From Acetobacter cibinongensis (GTDB lineage: Bacteria > Pseudomonadota > Alphaproteobacteria > Acetobacterales > Acetobacteraceae), in assembly GCF_000963925.1 (NCBI RefSeq), contig NZ_BAMV01000005.1, positions 62,001-126,000 on the forward strand: a DNA stretch of 64,000 nt, in the 5' to 3' direction. Both the position numbers and the translations under genes were made by a program. The notes below the pieces were generated by a model. That model did no database searches, was not told the origin of the DNA, and worked only from the letters and a program-made list of their open reading frames with translations. This document shows positions 18,539 through 27,153 of this stretch, piece after piece. Positions within the stretch are counted from its first letter, which is position 1. Every line of letters begins with the position of its first letter.

Positions 18539-18768
18539 CTGCTCTCCGTTTCCGATCGGCAATCGGGCGAAGCGAGCAATACTGAACCCCTAGCCCGCCT
18601 GCAACCGAATGATGGTTTTATAGCCTCTAAAAGCCATATTTATCATAAAATTGTAGTATTATCTGGCCCAAAACGACCCAGACACAGTCTCCCCCCTGAC
18701 AGAAGGGCCTTTGTGCCGTAAGGTGCACGCCCCCTGTAAACCACGACCAGACAGAAAGACCCTCAGCA

Positions 18769-20637
18769 ATGGCCGGCTACCGCTCCCGCACTACCACCCA
18801 CGGCCGTAACATGGCAGGTGCCCGCAGCCTGTGGCGCGCAACAGGCATGAAGGACTCAGACTTCGGCAAACCCATTATTGCCGTTGCCAACTCCTTCACC
18901 CAGTTTGTACCCGGCCATGTGCACCTCAAGGACCTTGGGCAGCTTGTCTGCGAGTCCATTGCGGAAGCGGGCGGTATTGGTCGTGAATTTAATACCATTG
19001 CCGTTGATGACGGCATTGCCATGGGCCATGGCGGGATGCTGTACAGCCTCCCCTCCCGCGAATTGATTGCGGATGCCGTTGAATACATGGTCAACGCACA
19101 TTGTGCGGATGCGCTGGTGTGCATCAGCAACTGTGATAAAATTACGCCCGGTATGTTGATGGCCTCCATGCGCCTGAACATTCCGACCATCTTTGTATCC
19201 GGCGGCCCCATGGAGGCCGGACGCGTGACACTGGATGACATTGAGCAGCGCGCTGACCTTGTAACCTCCATGGTTGCCGCCGCTGACCCCACGGTAAGCG
19301 AAGCGGACTCCGAGATTATTGAACGCTCCGCCTGCCCCACCTGTGGGTCCTGCTCCGGCATGTTCACCGCAAACTCCATGAACTGCCTGACCGAAGCACT
19401 GGGCCTGTCCCTGCCCGGCAATGGCAGCCTTGTAGCCACACACGCTGCACGCCGGGAACTGTTTGTAGAAGCGGGCCGCCGCATTGTGGATCTGGCCCGC
19501 CGCCATTACGAGCAGGATGATGCCAGCGTGCTGCCACGCAGCATTGCCACCATGCAGGCGTTTGAAAACGCCATGTCTGTTGATATTGCCATGGGTGGCT
19601 CAACCAACACGGTATTGCATCTACTGGCAGCAGCCCATGAGGGCAGCGTGCCCTTCACCATGAAGGACATTGACCAGCTTTCCCGCCGTGTGCCCAACCT
19701 GTGTAAGGTCTCCCCTTCCCGTGCAGATGTACATATGGAAGATGTGCACCGTGCCGGTGGTATTCCTGCCATTATGGGTGAACTGGACCGGCTGGGCCTG
19801 CTGCATAACGATATTCCAATGGTACATGCCCCATCCCTTAAAGAGGCACTGGCCAAGTGGGATATCCGGTCTGAAGACGGTGCAGGCAAAACAGAGGCAC
19901 GCGAATTTTTCCGGGCAGCACCGGGTGGTGTACGCACCACGCAGGCGTTCTCTCAGGCCAGCCTTTACAAGGAACTGGACACCGATCAGGCAAAAGGTGC
20001 CATTCGTGATGCCGCCCATGCTTACAGCAAGGACGGTGGTCTAGCCGTACTCTACGGCAACATTGCCGAGGACGGTGCCATTGTTAAAACCGCAGGTGTT
20101 GCCGCCGGTTTGGAAACCTTCTCCGGTCCGGCCCGTATTTTTGAAAGTCAGGATGCCGCCGTTTCGGCCATTCTGACCGACAAAATCAAACCCGGAGACG
20201 TGGTCCTGATCCGCTATGAAGGCCCGAAGGGTGGACCCGGCATGCAGGAAATGCTGTACCCCACCAGCTATCTGAAATCCAAAGGGCTGGCCGAAAAATG
20301 CGCCCTGATTACGGATGGTCGCTTCTCTGGCGGCAGCTCGGGCCTGTCAATTGGTCACATCTCCCCAGAAGCCGCTGAAGGCGGCACCATTGGTCTGGTA
20401 GAAGAAGGGGATATTATCGAAATTGACATCCCCAACCGCCGCCTTGCTGTTGCAGTTGCGGAGAGTGAACTGTCTGCTCGTCGTGAAAAAATGGACGATA
20501 AGGGCGATCAGGCCTGGCAGCCAAACCGTGAGCGCGTGGTCTCCAATGCCTTGAAGGCCTATGCGGCCCTGACCACCAGCGCAGCACGTGGCGCTGTACG
20601 TGACGTATCCCAGCTTAGCCGCCGCACACCACGGTAA
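18769..20637 (+). CDS. ilvD: Dihydroxy-acid dehydratase
   Basis: A 622-residue Fe-S dehydratase of the long (E. coli-like) IlvD type. It opens [20 protein letters not shown], with the conserved [14 protein letters not shown] and [18 protein letters not shown] segments that bind the cluster, and a C-terminal [23 protein letters not shown]. It makes 2-oxoisovalerate and 2-oxo-3-methylvalerate for valine, isoleucine and leucine synthesis. It is transcribed alone, divergent from pstC, with a strong terminator. Confidence 0.98.
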   Translation: MAGYRSRTTTHGRNMAGARSLWRATGMKDSDFGKPIIAVANSFTQFVPGHVHLKDLGQLVCESIAEAGGIGREFNTIAVDDGIAMGHGGMLYSLPSRELIADAVEYMVNAHCADALVCISNCDKITPGMLMASMRLNIPTIFVSGGPMEAGRVTLDDIEQRADLVTSMVAAADPTVSEADSEIIERSACPTCGSCSGMFTANSMNCLTEALGLSLPGNGSLVATHAARRELFVEAGRRIVDLARRHYEQDDASVLPRSIATMQAFENAMSVDIAMGGSTNTVLHLLAAAHEGSVPFTMKDIDQLSRRVPNLCKVSPSRADVHMEDVHRAGGIPAIMGELDRLGLLHNDIPMVHAPSLKEALAKWDIRSEDGAGKTEAREFFRAAPGGVRTTQAFSQASLYKELDTDQAKGAIRDAAHAYSKDGGLAVLYGNIAEDGAIVKTAGVAAGLETFSGPARIFESQDAAVSAILTDKIKPGDVVLIRYEGPKGGPGMQEMLYPTSYLKSKGLAEKCALITDGRFSGGSSGLSIGHISPEAAEGGTIGLVEEGDIIEIDIPNRRLAVAVAESELSARREKMDDKGDQAWQPNRERVVSNALKAYAALTTSAARGAVRDVSQLSRRTPR

Positions 20638-20648
20638 CGCACGCCTAC

Positions 20649-20690
20649 AAAAACGCCCCTCACACCAACCTGATGTGAGGGGCGTTTTTT
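20649..20690 (+). terminator. Intrinsic terminator of ilvD
   Basis: The stem AAACGCCCCTCACA/TGTGAGGGGCGTTT has a 9-nt loop and a T-run; the A-run on the other side may also stop the minus-strand gene that follows. Confidence 0.93.
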
Positions 20691-20709
20691 ACAGAAAAAC
20701 CTTTAATAT

Positions 20710-20958
20710 TTATACACGGCCACGCCAGAGCCACACCACAAGAAATGGCACAAAGAAATAACAGGCCACACCCGCAATAAGAATAAGAAGAACTGAGTAC
20801 AGTTCTATGTGTAAGCCTATTTTGCAGATGTAATTAGCTGCTCCAAGCATTCCCAGCACACATAAAAACCCACCCATATTGGCCAGAAGTGACCGACCAT
20901 CGTTCAGTTCTTCCATTTTTTGCAGGAAGCTGGACTGTCTTGTGGGGGGTGTTGGCAT
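20710..20958 (-). CDS. Small membrane protein, unknown function
   Basis: An 82-residue protein. A soluble head (residues 1-27, opening MPTPPTRQSS) is followed by two hydrophobic helices (about 28-48 and 52-75) and a basic end (WRGRV). GGAA stands 7 nt before the ATG at 20958. The frame stays open to 21057, but the extra residues do not look like a real N-terminus. No family is recognised, and it is convergent with ilvD. Confidence 0.65.
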   Translation of the reverse strand: MPTPPTRQSSFLQKMEELNDGRSLLANMGGFLCVLGMLGAANYICKIGLHIELYSVLLILIAGVACYFFVPFLVVWLWRGRV

Positions 20959-21262
20959 GGGAACTTCCTTAACCTGAATCCGGCATACAGCGAACCAGAG
21001 AGTAACCGTGCTCGCATGATTGTCTCTGCTCATAAATCGATATGCCTGAGAAGTCACCCGCTGTTTCTACACAGCCGCCCCCACAGGATTTTGAGCATTA
21101 ACATGGACTTAGAATATCCCCACTTTCAAGCAGGCCTGTCATACGTTTTTTGAACACACAGAGCCAATTGACATTTTGCCATAATGGCTGAAGAGAGAGC
21201 CAGTTTTTACAATCGCGTCGGTCTGCGCCAAAGGGTGCAGATGTCATAAGGCACAAACCGTA
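20959..21262. other. Divergent intergenic region of about 300 nt
   Basis: This spacer holds the start regions of the small membrane protein (minus) and the YddG-like exporter (plus). It contains a TTGACA (21168-21173) and a GCCAT-A-ATGGC inverted repeat (21178-21188) that could be promoter or operator elements for the exporter. No convincing paired -10 box, RNA gene or ORF was seen. Confidence 0.4.
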
Positions 21263-22225
21263 ATGACCCTTCTCCAGAGTCAGCTTCCCATTTCTGCAAA
21301 GCGCGAGCAGCGTTCAACCCTGATAGGACTGAGCGCCGTATTGTGGTGGAGTGTCAATGTTGGCTTGGTGCGGGGCGTAAGCAATGCTTACGGTCCCGTT
21401 GAGGGCATGGCGCTGATGTACACAATAGCTGCCATTTTGCTGATTATCGCCTCCGGCAAACCAAAATTTGAGAAGCCATCCTTTGTCTATCTGCTGTGTG
21501 GCGGCGCCCTGTTTGTAGGGACAGAGTTATCCTTTGCGTTATCCATTGGGTATGCCAGCAACAACCGTCAGGCCATTGAAGTAAGTATGATCAACTACTT
21601 ATGGCCAACCTTCACCATGATTGCGGCTATTGTGCTGAATGGTCGCAAAGCAAACAAACTGATTTTCCCAGGCGTTATGATCTCGGCCCTTGGTGTGTTC
21701 TGGGTGCTTGGCGAAAAAAACGGCATTAATATTCAAGAAATATGCGGGGATATTGCCAGCAATCCATTAAGTTACGGCCTTGCCTTAAGCTCCGCCGTTC
21801 TCTGGACGCTTTACAGCACAGTAACGCTGCGTATGGCGCGTGGTAAAAATTACGTACCGTTCTTTTTCATCATGGTAGCACTGGTGCTGTGGGGTGAATT
21901 TCTGCTGCACGGCGACAGTAAACTGGTGCTGAATACTGATGGCCTCATCTATCTTTTTGGAGGCGCGGCAGCCATTTCTGGTGGCTATATCACGTGGAAT
22001 ACTGGCCTGCTGCATGGCAATGTGACCGTTATGGCGGGGGCTTCTTACTTTATTCCTGTTCTTTCCGCTGTTTTTGCCGCGTTTTTTCTCCATACCACTC
22101 TTACGGCAGCATTCTGGAATGGGGCAGCCATGGTCTGCACCGGCTCTATTCTGTGCTGGCTGGCAACACGCAGTAAAGCCCCTAATACGTCCCTGCCCCC
22201 TCATGGTGATTGTGTGCCATCTTAA
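21263..22225 (+). CDS. Aromatic amino acid exporter, YddG-like (DMT/EamA superfamily)
   Basis: A 320-residue protein with about ten transmembrane helices in two EamA halves. The N-terminal half (LSAVLWWSVNVGLVRGVS) and the MINYLWPTFT segment resemble YddG-type aromatic amino acid exporters. Others of this superfamily export threonine, homoserine or drug-like compounds, so substrate assignment is by similarity of these motifs only. It is transcribed alone; the ribosome-binding site is weak. Confidence 0.82.
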   Translation: MTLLQSQLPISAKREQRSTLIGLSAVLWWSVNVGLVRGVSNAYGPVEGMALMYTIAAILLIIASGKPKFEKPSFVYLLCGGALFVGTELSFALSIGYASNNRQAIEVSMINYLWPTFTMIAAIVLNGRKANKLIFPGVMISALGVFWVLGEKNGINIQEICGDIASNPLSYGLALSSAVLWTLYSTVTLRMARGKNYVPFFFIMVALVLWGEFLLHGDSKLVLNTDGLIYLFGGAAAISGGYITWNTGLLHGNVTVMAGASYFIPVLSAVFAAFFLHTTLTAAFWNGAAMVCTGSILCWLATRSKAPNTSLPPHGDCVPS

Positions 22226-22233
22226 GACTATAG

Positions 22234-22325
22234 GGCACCTGAATAGTGCCTCGAAGATTTGGTAGCAGCTACCAAACGCCGGTGCGATTACAGCAGACCC
22301 TATTCTAACAGGCGCACGTTAGAAT
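22234..22325. repeat. Three successive inverted repeats after the exporter gene
   Basis: Three hairpins lie in a row between convergent genes: GGCAC/GTGCC (22234-22250), a near-perfect TTTGGTAGC-A-GCTACCAAA (22258-22276) and ATTCTAAC/GTTAGAAT (22302-22325). The ordinary terminator (22359-22391) follows. None has a T-run of its own. They may protect the exporter mRNA 3' end or belong to a small RNA. Confidence 0.55.
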
Positions 22326-22358
22326 TAGAGCTTCCAGTGCCTGAATGACCCCTAAATA

Positions 22359-22391
22359 AAAAAAGAGCGCCCACACGGAGCGCTCTTTTTT
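22359..22391. terminator. Bidirectional terminator
   Basis: The stem AAAAGAGCGC/GCGCTCTTTT has a 9-nt loop and is flanked by A and T runs. It serves the YddG-like gene (plus) and the Pro/Ala-tailed protein gene (minus). Confidence 0.92.
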
Positions 22392-22427
22392 ACTGACACA
22401 GCCCACTAGAGGCTGCGTGAGCGTTTT

Positions 22428-23114
22428 TTATTGTGCTGGAGCTGCTGGAGCTGCTGGAGCTGCTGGAGCTGCTGGAGCTGCGCTATCAGACTGCACCCCT
22501 GCTGCAACCGGATTCTGCGGCGTTACGGTGTCATTTTTGATGATGTAGGAGATGGATTCCATCCGGGTAATATCAATAACGTCCCCAACTTTCAGCGTGC
22601 TCAGGAAGTCACGCATCGCTTTGGTACGCAGCACAGCAACGTGCGACGTATCATCGTCCGTTACAAAAGATATCGTGTGCGTCGGCAGGTCTATCGTTTC
22701 AACTTTGGCACGTTCGCGGCGGAAAGACGCAATAACGCCATGGGGGTGCCCATGCACATAGCCACGGGCTGTTGTGAGCGTTGATTCTGGCAGCGGGCTA
22801 CCCGGCTGCGCAATATCCGCACCCAGCGTTTCCACAAAGCTGATGCTCAGCTTGTCACCAGGGTTTACGCGCGGCAGGTCACGGATGCTGGAACCATATT
22901 CAATGGTGATCAGGTGGCCATTGGCTTCACGCAGCAGCAGTTCACGCGCATCGTGGTCAACAGTTTCCACAACAGCTTGTGCGGACTGGTGCTTTAGCAG
23001 CACGGATGCCTGAGCATGCGCCTGTGTGGACAGCCCCACACCCCCTAAAGAAAGGGTGCAAACTGCTACGGAACCAGCGGCCAGAGAAGCAAGACGGGAG
23101 AGGAGAGACTGCAA
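22428..23114 (-). CDS. Periplasmic protein with Ala-Pro repeat tail, unknown function
   Basis: A 228-residue protein. A signal peptide is cleaved near QAHA-QA (about residue 33). Two beta-rich segments with similar layout follow: VETVDHDARELLLREANG...VNPGDKLSI and VETIDLPTHTISFVTDDD...LKVGDVIDI. This suggests two small barrel-like domains. The C-terminal tail repeats APA (residues about 210-228), encoded by a 9-bp tandem repeat. A TTG start at 23114 with AAGGA upstream is the best choice. I do not recognise the family. Confidence 0.7.
   Translation of the reverse strand: MQSLLSRLASLAAGSVAVCTLSLGGVGLSTQAHAQASVLLKHQSAQAVVETVDHDARELLLREANGHLITIEYGSSIRDLPRVNPGDKLSISFVETLGADIAQPGSPLPESTLTTARGYVHGHPHGVIASFRRERAKVETIDLPTHTISFVTDDDTSHVAVLRTKAMRDFLSTLKVGDVIDITRMESISYIIKNDTVTPQNPVAAGVQSDSAAPAAPAAPAAPAAPAQ
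22434..22481. repeat. 9-bp tandem repeat inside a coding tail
   Basis: The unit GCTGCTGGA occurs four times in full (22441-22476) with partial copies at both ends. On the minus strand it encodes Ala-Pro-Ala units. The unit length is a multiple of three, so copy-number change would keep the frame and alter only tail length. Confidence 0.9.
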
Positions 23115-23256
23115 TGCCTTTTTCCTTTCTTAAAAAGTGCCTGAACAGCCAATGGCCGCAGACACGAGAGTGAAGAACAATCAATTACTACATGACAGCT
23201 TAACACGGACTGAGTAGTCCGCATTGCTCTGTATCATTAACAACACACTTCGGCAG

Positions 23257-24621
23257 TCAGGCTTCCACAAATTTCTGAAGCTGGCCAATAACCTGCTGAC
23301 CGGTAATCAGACGCGAACATTCAAACTGGCGGGGCGTGTTTTCGTGCCGGGGGCACCACAGGAAATTATTGTGGTCAAACCGTACACGGGGGTCATTCCA
23401 GCAGGAATTACAGGTGTGCCAGTTCATAACCCGGTAGGGCGTATCAAATTCGTTGGTAGGGTGCGTGAAGCCGGAGATCATGACAACCTTGGTGCCTGCG
23501 CCCCATGCCAGCCATGCCAGACCGGAACTGACACCAATAAAAGCCTCTGCATGTTTCAGCCACCGCACACGCTCGGACAAAGGCCGGTTGCCTGTCTGGT
23601 CTTCTGCGCCATGCGGAATATGGTTCCAGACAATCCCCGTGCCATGCACTGGGCGCTGGTCAATACAGATAACCCGGTACCCGTGTTGCTTGAGATAGGC
23701 AATCACCTCAGCCCATCCGGTGGGGTTGTTCCAGTATTTGCATTGTGTGCTGGCCTGCACGGCAATGCAGATATATTTTTCTTCTATGGGACGTGTGTCG
23801 TCTTCTGCCGTCAGACGTGTGGGTTCTTCCTGCGGGGAAACGCCCAGAATATACCCTGCCGTGCGGTGAAGGCCGACAAAGCGGAAGTCCGTTGGCTGCT
23901 GAATGTTGGCTTCATCATCAAAGAACAGACCAATGCAGTATGTGGCATAGGCCTTGGCACATACCCCTTCTTTCTCCGCATCGTCTGAAGTCATAAGGCG
24001 CAAATGAGGGTAGTTGTCTTTCAGCAGCGGTAAAATCAGGCCTGACATCAGGCAGGTTACGCGTGCGCCCCGTTCTTCTGCAAACCGGTTGACATACGGG
24101 AACCATGCCAACGTGTCCCCCAGGGTGCCCACAGGAAGCTGAATGACAATATCCTTGTCACGGGCGTCATACTCATGGGTCAGGCAAACTGTTTCTGTGC
24201 CATCTGCCTTAATGTCCACAACGTCCAGAGCAAACCGGACATAATAGCGTTTGGCTGACGCAATAGAGGCACCAGTATTTTCGTTCTGAAACAGAATATT
24301 GCCGGTATCCAGATCACGCAGGGTGACGCGCCACTTGCCCTCTGTCCGCTGGGGCAGGAGAACCCGGGCACCTAAATTGAAGTCAAAGAAAATACCGTTC
24401 CCACCATCCTGGGTAGGCTTCTCCGGCGGCCCAAGATAGGCAGGTTTACCTGCCGGTGGTGCTTCTGGCTGTGTCGGGGCTGCTGCCTGCTGGTCTGGCG
24501 CGGCTGCTGCGGGTGCAGTGTCTGCGGCAGACGCGGTGGTAGCTGACGGGGGCGGGCTTTGTACTTCGGTGGGGGCCAACGGATGCTCCTGAAGAAAAGC
24601 CCGCCCAGTTATGCCAGGCAA
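23257..24621 (-). CDS. Autotransporter strand-loop-strand O-heptosyltransferase (Aah/TibC-like)
   Basis: A 454-residue protein. A Pro/Ala-rich head (about 1-60) is followed by a beta-domain (GIFFDFNLGARVLLP) and a GT-B heptosyltransferase fold (VGTLGDTLAWFPYV, with Asp169 at the place of the general base; FIGVSSGLAWLAWGAGT). The end carries four cysteines, C404-x2-C407-x15-C423-x11-C435, closely matching the ferric iron-finger of TibC. These enzymes move heptose from ADP-heptose to Ser residues in autotransporter repeats. In enterobacteria the substrate gene is adjacent; none is seen here. The start is an uncertain TTG. Confidence 0.88.
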   Translation of the reverse strand: MPGITGRAFLQEHPLAPTEVQSPPPSATTASAADTAPAAAAPDQQAAAPTQPEAPPAGKPAYLGPPEKPTQDGGNGIFFDFNLGARVLLPQRTEGKWRVTLRDLDTGNILFQNENTGASIASAKRYYVRFALDVVDIKADGTETVCLTHEYDARDKDIVIQLPVGTLGDTLAWFPYVNRFAEERGARVTCLMSGLILPLLKDNYPHLRLMTSDDAEKEGVCAKAYATYCIGLFFDDEANIQQPTDFRFVGLHRTAGYILGVSPQEEPTRLTAEDDTRPIEEKYICIAVQASTQCKYWNNPTGWAEVIAYLKQHGYRVICIDQRPVHGTGIVWNHIPHGAEDQTGNRPLSERVRWLKHAEAFIGVSSGLAWLAWGAGTKVVMISGFTHPTNEFDTPYRVMNWHTCNSCWNDPRVRFDHNNFLWCPRHENTPRQFECSRLITGQQVIGQLQKFVEA

Positions 24622-24685
24622 GCTGTCACTTTATCTTTGGTGTTAAAGACTCTCACCAAATAGACATTTTGAATAGGGTCAACTG

Positions 24686-24799
24686 TTAGTTGCAGCACTT
24701 CTTTTTACGAAAGAAGTAAACCACCGTTGCCACCAGCCCGATAAGAATAAGGCCGCGTGCACAAGGGGATTTAGGGCATTTTGAAAGACATTTTTTCAT
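24686..24799 (-). CDS. 37-residue single-pass microprotein with Cys-rich ends
   Basis: A complete short ORF with AAGGA 9 nt before its ATG. It opens MKKCLSKCPKSPCARG, then one hydrophobic helix (GLILIGLVATVVYFF), then RKKKCCN. Five Cys and nine Lys/Arg flank the membrane segment. The pattern, ribosome-binding site and helix support a real small membrane protein. Cysteines could bind metal or carry lipid or disulfides. It lies upstream of the heptosyltransferase gene on the same strand, 64 nt away, so cotranscription is possible. Confidence 0.6.
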   Translation of the reverse strand: MKKCLSKCPKSPCARGLILIGLVATVVYFFRKKKCCN

Positions 24800-25084
24800 A
24801 GCTAACTATCCTTGTCATTCTGTCACGTTCCGAGAGGCCAGAACGTACTTGGCAAGCCTACCGCATCTCAAAGCCTTCGTCATGCCCACACATGACATAA
24901 TGGCAATACATCTGCTGCACCAGACAGTTAGAGGGCGTCTTACCACCTTCACGGGAGAGCCTTATTGAGCCTGAACAGACAATTTTTCTGCCCCGTGCAG
25001 GACAATGCATAGAGACAGAAAAATTCCGCTTTAAGGCACAGTCAGGTAGCCTGGACCGACCGTGGCAACTTCTAAGCCGACCTC
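24800..25084. other. Intergenic region without a recognisable gene
   Basis: This spacer lies between the qor gene stop and the Cys-flanked microprotein, both minus. I see no ORF with a ribosome-binding site, no tRNA and no strong hairpin. It presumably holds the promoter of the microprotein/heptosyltransferase pair. Confidence 0.4.
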
Positions 25085-26071
25085 TTACAGGGTCAGGATC
25101 GTGCTGCCTGTGGTTTTGCGTCCCTCAAGAGCTTCGTGAGCCTGTGCGGCTTCCGCCAAGGCAAAATGCTGCCCGATCGTGGGCTTGAGAATACCTTTTG
25201 CCAGAACCTCAAACAACGCTTTGGCAGAGGCCTGCAAGTCCTGCGGCTTGGCAATATAGGTCATCAGGGTCGGGCGGGTCAGGTACAGGCTGCCATGTGC
25301 GCTCAGGGCGGCAACATTAAAGTTTTCAACTGGACCGGACGCATTCCCGTAACTGACCATAAGGCCACGTGGGGCCAGACAGTTCAGGCTGGTCTCGAAC
25401 GTGTCCCGCCCTACACTGTCATAAACCACAGGGACCATGGCCCCGTTGGTTATACGCCGTACCTGCTCAGGCAGTTCGTCTGTCCCGACAATCACGTCCG
25501 CTGCGCCACAGGCCCGTATAATCTCAGCCTTTTCCGGGCTGGAGGTTACACCAATAACATGCGCCCCAAGATGCTTGCCCCATTGGCACATAAGCTGCCC
25601 TACCCCTCCGGCAGCGGCATACACCAGAATGGGGTCTCCTTTTTTGACGTTATAAACCTGACGGAGCAGCATATGCGCTGACAGGCCACGCAGCATAATA
25701 CCTGCGGCCAGTTCAAAACTGATACTCTCGGGCAGTTCAACCAACCGGTCCGCAGCAATGGTTCGGTAGTGTGCGTAAGCACCAAGAACCCCTGCATAAG
25801 CCACACGGGCACCGGGCTTAAGGGTTGTTACCCCTTCGCCCACGGCCTCAACAATCCCTGCCCCTTCCATGCCCGGTATGGCTGGCAGAGTGGGGAATTT
25901 GTACAGGCCACTGCGGAAATAGGTATCAATAAAATTGACGCCCAACGCCACCTGCCGCAGCAACACCTCCCCTTTACCAGGCTGTGGAATTGGGAGTGTT
26001 TCGACCCGAAGAACCTCTGGCCCTCCGGTTTCATGCAGTCTTACAACCTGATTGGCGGAAGCGGATGTCAT
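25085..26071 (-). CDS. qor: NADPH:quinone oxidoreductase (zinc-free MDR family)
   Basis: A 328-residue medium-chain reductase. The GroES-like N-terminal part (GVNFIDTYFRSGLY) is the quinone-reductase signature. The Rossmann part has AAAGGVGQLMCQWGKHLGA for NADPH. The zinc ligands of alcohol dehydrogenases are absent, as expected for Qor. It reduces quinones by one electron, using NADPH. It is the last gene of a likely degP/Q-FUSC-qor unit, 27 nt after the FUSC gene. Confidence 0.93.
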   Translation of the reverse strand: MTSASANQVVRLHETGGPEVLRVETLPIPQPGKGEVLLRQVALGVNFIDTYFRSGLYKFPTLPAIPGMEGAGIVEAVGEGVTTLKPGARVAYAGVLGAYAHYRTIAADRLVELPESISFELAAGIMLRGLSAHMLLRQVYNVKKGDPILVYAAAGGVGQLMCQWGKHLGAHVIGVTSSPEKAEIIRACGAADVIVGTDELPEQVRRITNGAMVPVVYDSVGRDTFETSLNCLAPRGLMVSYGNASGPVENFNVAALSAHGSLYLTRPTLMTYIAKPQDLQASAKALFEVLAKGILKPTIGQHFALAEAAQAHEALEGRKTTGSTILTL

Positions 26072-26098
26072 GGCAAGCTCCTTACTGGTCTGTCTGGG

Positions 26099-27133
26099 TC
26101 AGCTACGTTCAGTATCATCATCCCCCAACAGCCGGATAAGAGCTATCAGGTCAGTACGCAGAATTGTGAGAACAAAACGAATAATCTCATCCGTCTGCCC
26201 ATCCTCTGTTGGCAGTGCGCTGATAACCCCTGCGGCCACGCGGTATTCTTCACCAGACCGGGCAATGGCCTCTTTTTCACAGCGGGTGATAATCCAGTCA
26301 AAAGCCCGGTGCATTGCCGCACGCAGGGCCTCGTTTGTGTCCTGCGTTATGACCTCATGCTCTGTTGGCGGGCTGCGCATAATGGCTCTGGCAACAACCA
26401 GCGTGTCCATCTGTAACTGGCGCAGTGTTTTGGGCAAGTCGGCCAGCATGGGGTCACGTTGCTCAAGCGGCTTCCAGCGCTCCCGGCGGGCTTCTTCCAC
26501 AGCCGCCTGCACCTTGCGCAACGAGGCCGCGCAGTCATCATTCATGTCCTGAATGGTCAGCCAGTCACATGCGCCTGTGCGAGCCTGCTCAAGAATAGTG
26601 ACAATCTTGCGCACGGTAGCGGCTGCGTTGCGGAAGGCGTCCCTCCGGGCCTGTTCGTGCAACACGACGTAGGACACCAGCATGGATACGCTTACACCGA
26701 ACAGAATGGACAGCACACGTTCCACGGGCCGGAGATACGGGTCATCCTGCGTAGGAAACAGAGTGGCGATCATTAACGTAACAAGCGCCATGCGCGTGTT
26801 AGGCCGCCAGGATGCCAGCACCGCCAGCGGCACAAACACCACCCCAAAACTGAACCATAAGGGGAAACGAAACACGATCAGGGTAATGGTGATCACACTC
26901 ACCAAAGCCCCGATAAGCGTGCCAACAAGCTGATACCGCCCGCTGGACATGGTCTCGGTAATGCTGCTCTGGGTTACAATCACGGCGGTGATCAATGCCC
27001 AGCCGGGTTCCTGCAAATGGGCAAGCTGCGCCACAAGCCCTGCCAGAGCTACAGAAACCAGCAGACGGATTGTCTGCCGCACCGTGGCATTGCCCAGCCA
27101 CGGCACGGAGAGAGAGAAAGTGGGAATACGCAA
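26099..27133 (-). CDS. FUSC / aromatic acid exporter family membrane protein
   Basis: A 344-residue protein. An N-terminal membrane domain has about six helices (RQTIRLLVSVALAGLVAQ; EPGWALITAVIVTQ; GTLIGALVSV), a typical ArAE/FUSC half. A soluble helical C-terminal domain of about 170 residues follows. Relatives (AaeB, YccS) export aromatic carboxylic acids or are of unknown role. It lies 20 nt after the protease gene and 27 nt before qor. Confidence 0.85.
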   Translation of the reverse strand: MRIPTFSLSVPWLGNATVRQTIRLLVSVALAGLVAQLAHLQEPGWALITAVIVTQSSITETMSSGRYQLVGTLIGALVSVITITLIVFRFPLWFSFGVVFVPLAVLASWRPNTRMALVTLMIATLFPTQDDPYLRPVERVLSILFGVSVSMLVSYVVLHEQARRDAFRNAAATVRKIVTILEQARTGACDWLTIQDMNDDCAASLRKVQAAVEEARRERWKPLEQRDPMLADLPKTLRQLQMDTLVVARAIMRSPPTEHEVITQDTNEALRAAMHRAFDWIITRCEKEAIARSGEEYRVAAGVISALPTEDGQTDEIIRFVLTILRTDLIALIRLLGDDDTERS

Positions 27134-27153
27134 CGCTTCTGCGCTCCGCAGTA

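Noticed and set aside
18539-18768. Pho box upstream of pstC
   Set aside because: No convincing pair of CTGTCAT-like direct repeats was seen.
22434-22481. Short tandem repeat considered as CRISPR
   Set aside because: The unit is 9 bp without spacers and codes for an Ala-Pro tail; no cas genes are present.
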